Of a stretch of DNA of 64,000 nucleotides, positions 63,653 to 64,000 are shown piece after piece. This DNA comes from CAWJPW01 sp963844845 (GTDB lineage: Bacteria; Acidobacteriota; Thermoanaerobaculia; Thermoanaerobaculales; Sulfomarinibacteraceae), in NCBI GenBank assembly GCA_963844845.1, contig CAWJPW010000008.1, positions 682,001 through 746,000 on the forward strand. Direction: 5' to 3'. Each line of letters begins with the position of its first letter. Position 1 is the first letter of the stretch. The notes under the pieces are model-generated. The model was not told where the DNA came from. It saw nothing but the letters and a program-made list of their open reading frames with translations, and did not search any database. The position numbers and the translations under genes are program-made.

Positions 63653-64000
63653 ATGAGTGAGTGGCACCACACCACCGTGGTGGCGGTTCGCCGCGGCGGC
63701 ACCGTCGCGGTGGGCTGTGACGGTCAGGTCACCCTGGGCAGCCAGGTGATGAAGCACGGCGCCACCAAGGTGCGCCGCCTCGCCGGCGGCAGGGTCATCG
63801 TGGGGTTTGCAGGCAGCGTGGCCGACGCGTTCGCCCTCTTCACCCGCTTCGAGGCCAAGCTGGAGACCTACGGCGCCAACCTCGAGCGGGCCGCGGTGGA
63901 GCTGGCGCGGGAGTGGCGCACCGACCGGGCCCTGCGCCACCTGGAGGCATTGCTGGTGGCCGCCGACGGCTCGACCACCCTGCTCATCTCGGGCACCGGC
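63653..64000 (+). CDS. hslV: ATP-dependent protease subunit HslV, 3' end cut off by the window
   Basis: Proteasome-like peptidase. The first 116 codons are visible. A short pro-sequence (MSEWHH) precedes TTVVAVRRGG, whose first Thr would be the N-terminal nucleophile after processing. CDGQVTLGSQVMKHGATKVRRL and VGFAGSVADAFALF are family blocks. ATG 63653 follows GGGAGGT. hslU is expected just beyond the window. A 109-base gap separates it from the helicase. Confidence 0.93.
   Translation, partial: MSEWHHTTVVAVRRGGTVAVGCDGQVTLGSQVMKHGATKVRRLAGGRVIVGFAGSVADAFALFTRFEAKLETYGANLERAAVELAREWRTDRALRHLEALLVAADGSTTLLISGTG

Overview
This is a GC-rich (roughly 70 % by eye) chromosomal window from a Gram-negative bacterium. 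LpxC, LptD, a TonB-type C-terminal domain, MltG and SecG indicate an LPS-bearing outer membrane. MglA/MglB, an NtrY/NtrX pair behind a DUF4390 gene, TPR/kinase/TonB mosaics and a secreted protein of the 'PGTDVVVPA' type recall Acidobacteriota (Thermoanaerobaculia/Holophagae side). That assignment is an inference from protein-family impressions, not a search result. Most genes are packed into short operons whose starts overlap the previous stop as ATGA, GTGA or TTGA. The window cuts topA at its left edge and hslV at its right edge.

Layout. 0-6 kb: topA-trmFO, a palindrome-rich gap, xerC, a GT2 glycosyltransferase and a DUF4177 protein. 6-13.4 kb (minus strand): a membrane protein, a TPR protein, ntrX-like and ntrY-like genes, DUF4390 and lpxC. 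13.6-18.5 kb: HD-GYP protein, smpB, uvrA. 18.5-19.2 kb: a structured repeat, one full copy plus a decayed partial copy. 19-27.3 kb: fabL, an HU protein, a pseudokinase/TonB fusion, mltG-ruvX, a thiolase and lptD. 27.3-30 kb: a less GC-rich accessory island with an IS1595-type transposase, two abnormal tRNA genes, a winged-helix protein, small proteins and an inverted repeat. 30-33.5 kb: two tRNA-Ser genes, gltX, glnS. 33.5-40.5 kb: a signalling cluster (damaged GGDEF protein, amidase, DUF1232, TetR, PilZ, HD-GYP) in which three copies of one palindrome, CATAC-N5-GTATG, sit in promoter positions. 40.4-44 kb: tRNA-Leu, the gap-pgk-tpiA-secG operon and tRNA-Glu. 44.3-48.5 kb: DUF4870, yidD, then an operon with a PTS EIIA domain, a PII-like protein and two cation:proton antiporters. 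48.5-54 kb: secreted protein, dnaX, recR, mglB-mglA, a yvcK remnant and a single-domain GlmU-like enzyme. 54.1-54.4 kb: second full copy of the structured repeat. 54.5-64 kb: tkt-rpiB-tal (tal internally deleted), glmS, a ClC channel, a UvrD/PcrA helicase and hslV.

How it fits together. The housekeeping content covers envelope building (lpxC, lptD, mltG, glmS, GlmU-like), central carbon metabolism (glycolytic and non-oxidative pentose phosphate enzymes), DNA repair and replication (uvrA, recR, dnaX, helicase, topA) and translation (gltX, glnS, trmFO, tRNAs, smpB). The best candidates for something new are the pair of tRNAs whose bodies (Arg-like, Leu-like) disagree with their anticodons (GCU, UGG), directly downstream of a winged-helix gene; the 296-bp hairpin-rich repeat found at two loci; and the TetR-centred palindrome regulon. 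Several genes (GGDEF, tal, yvcK) look internally shortened, which is either real reduction or an assembly artefact.
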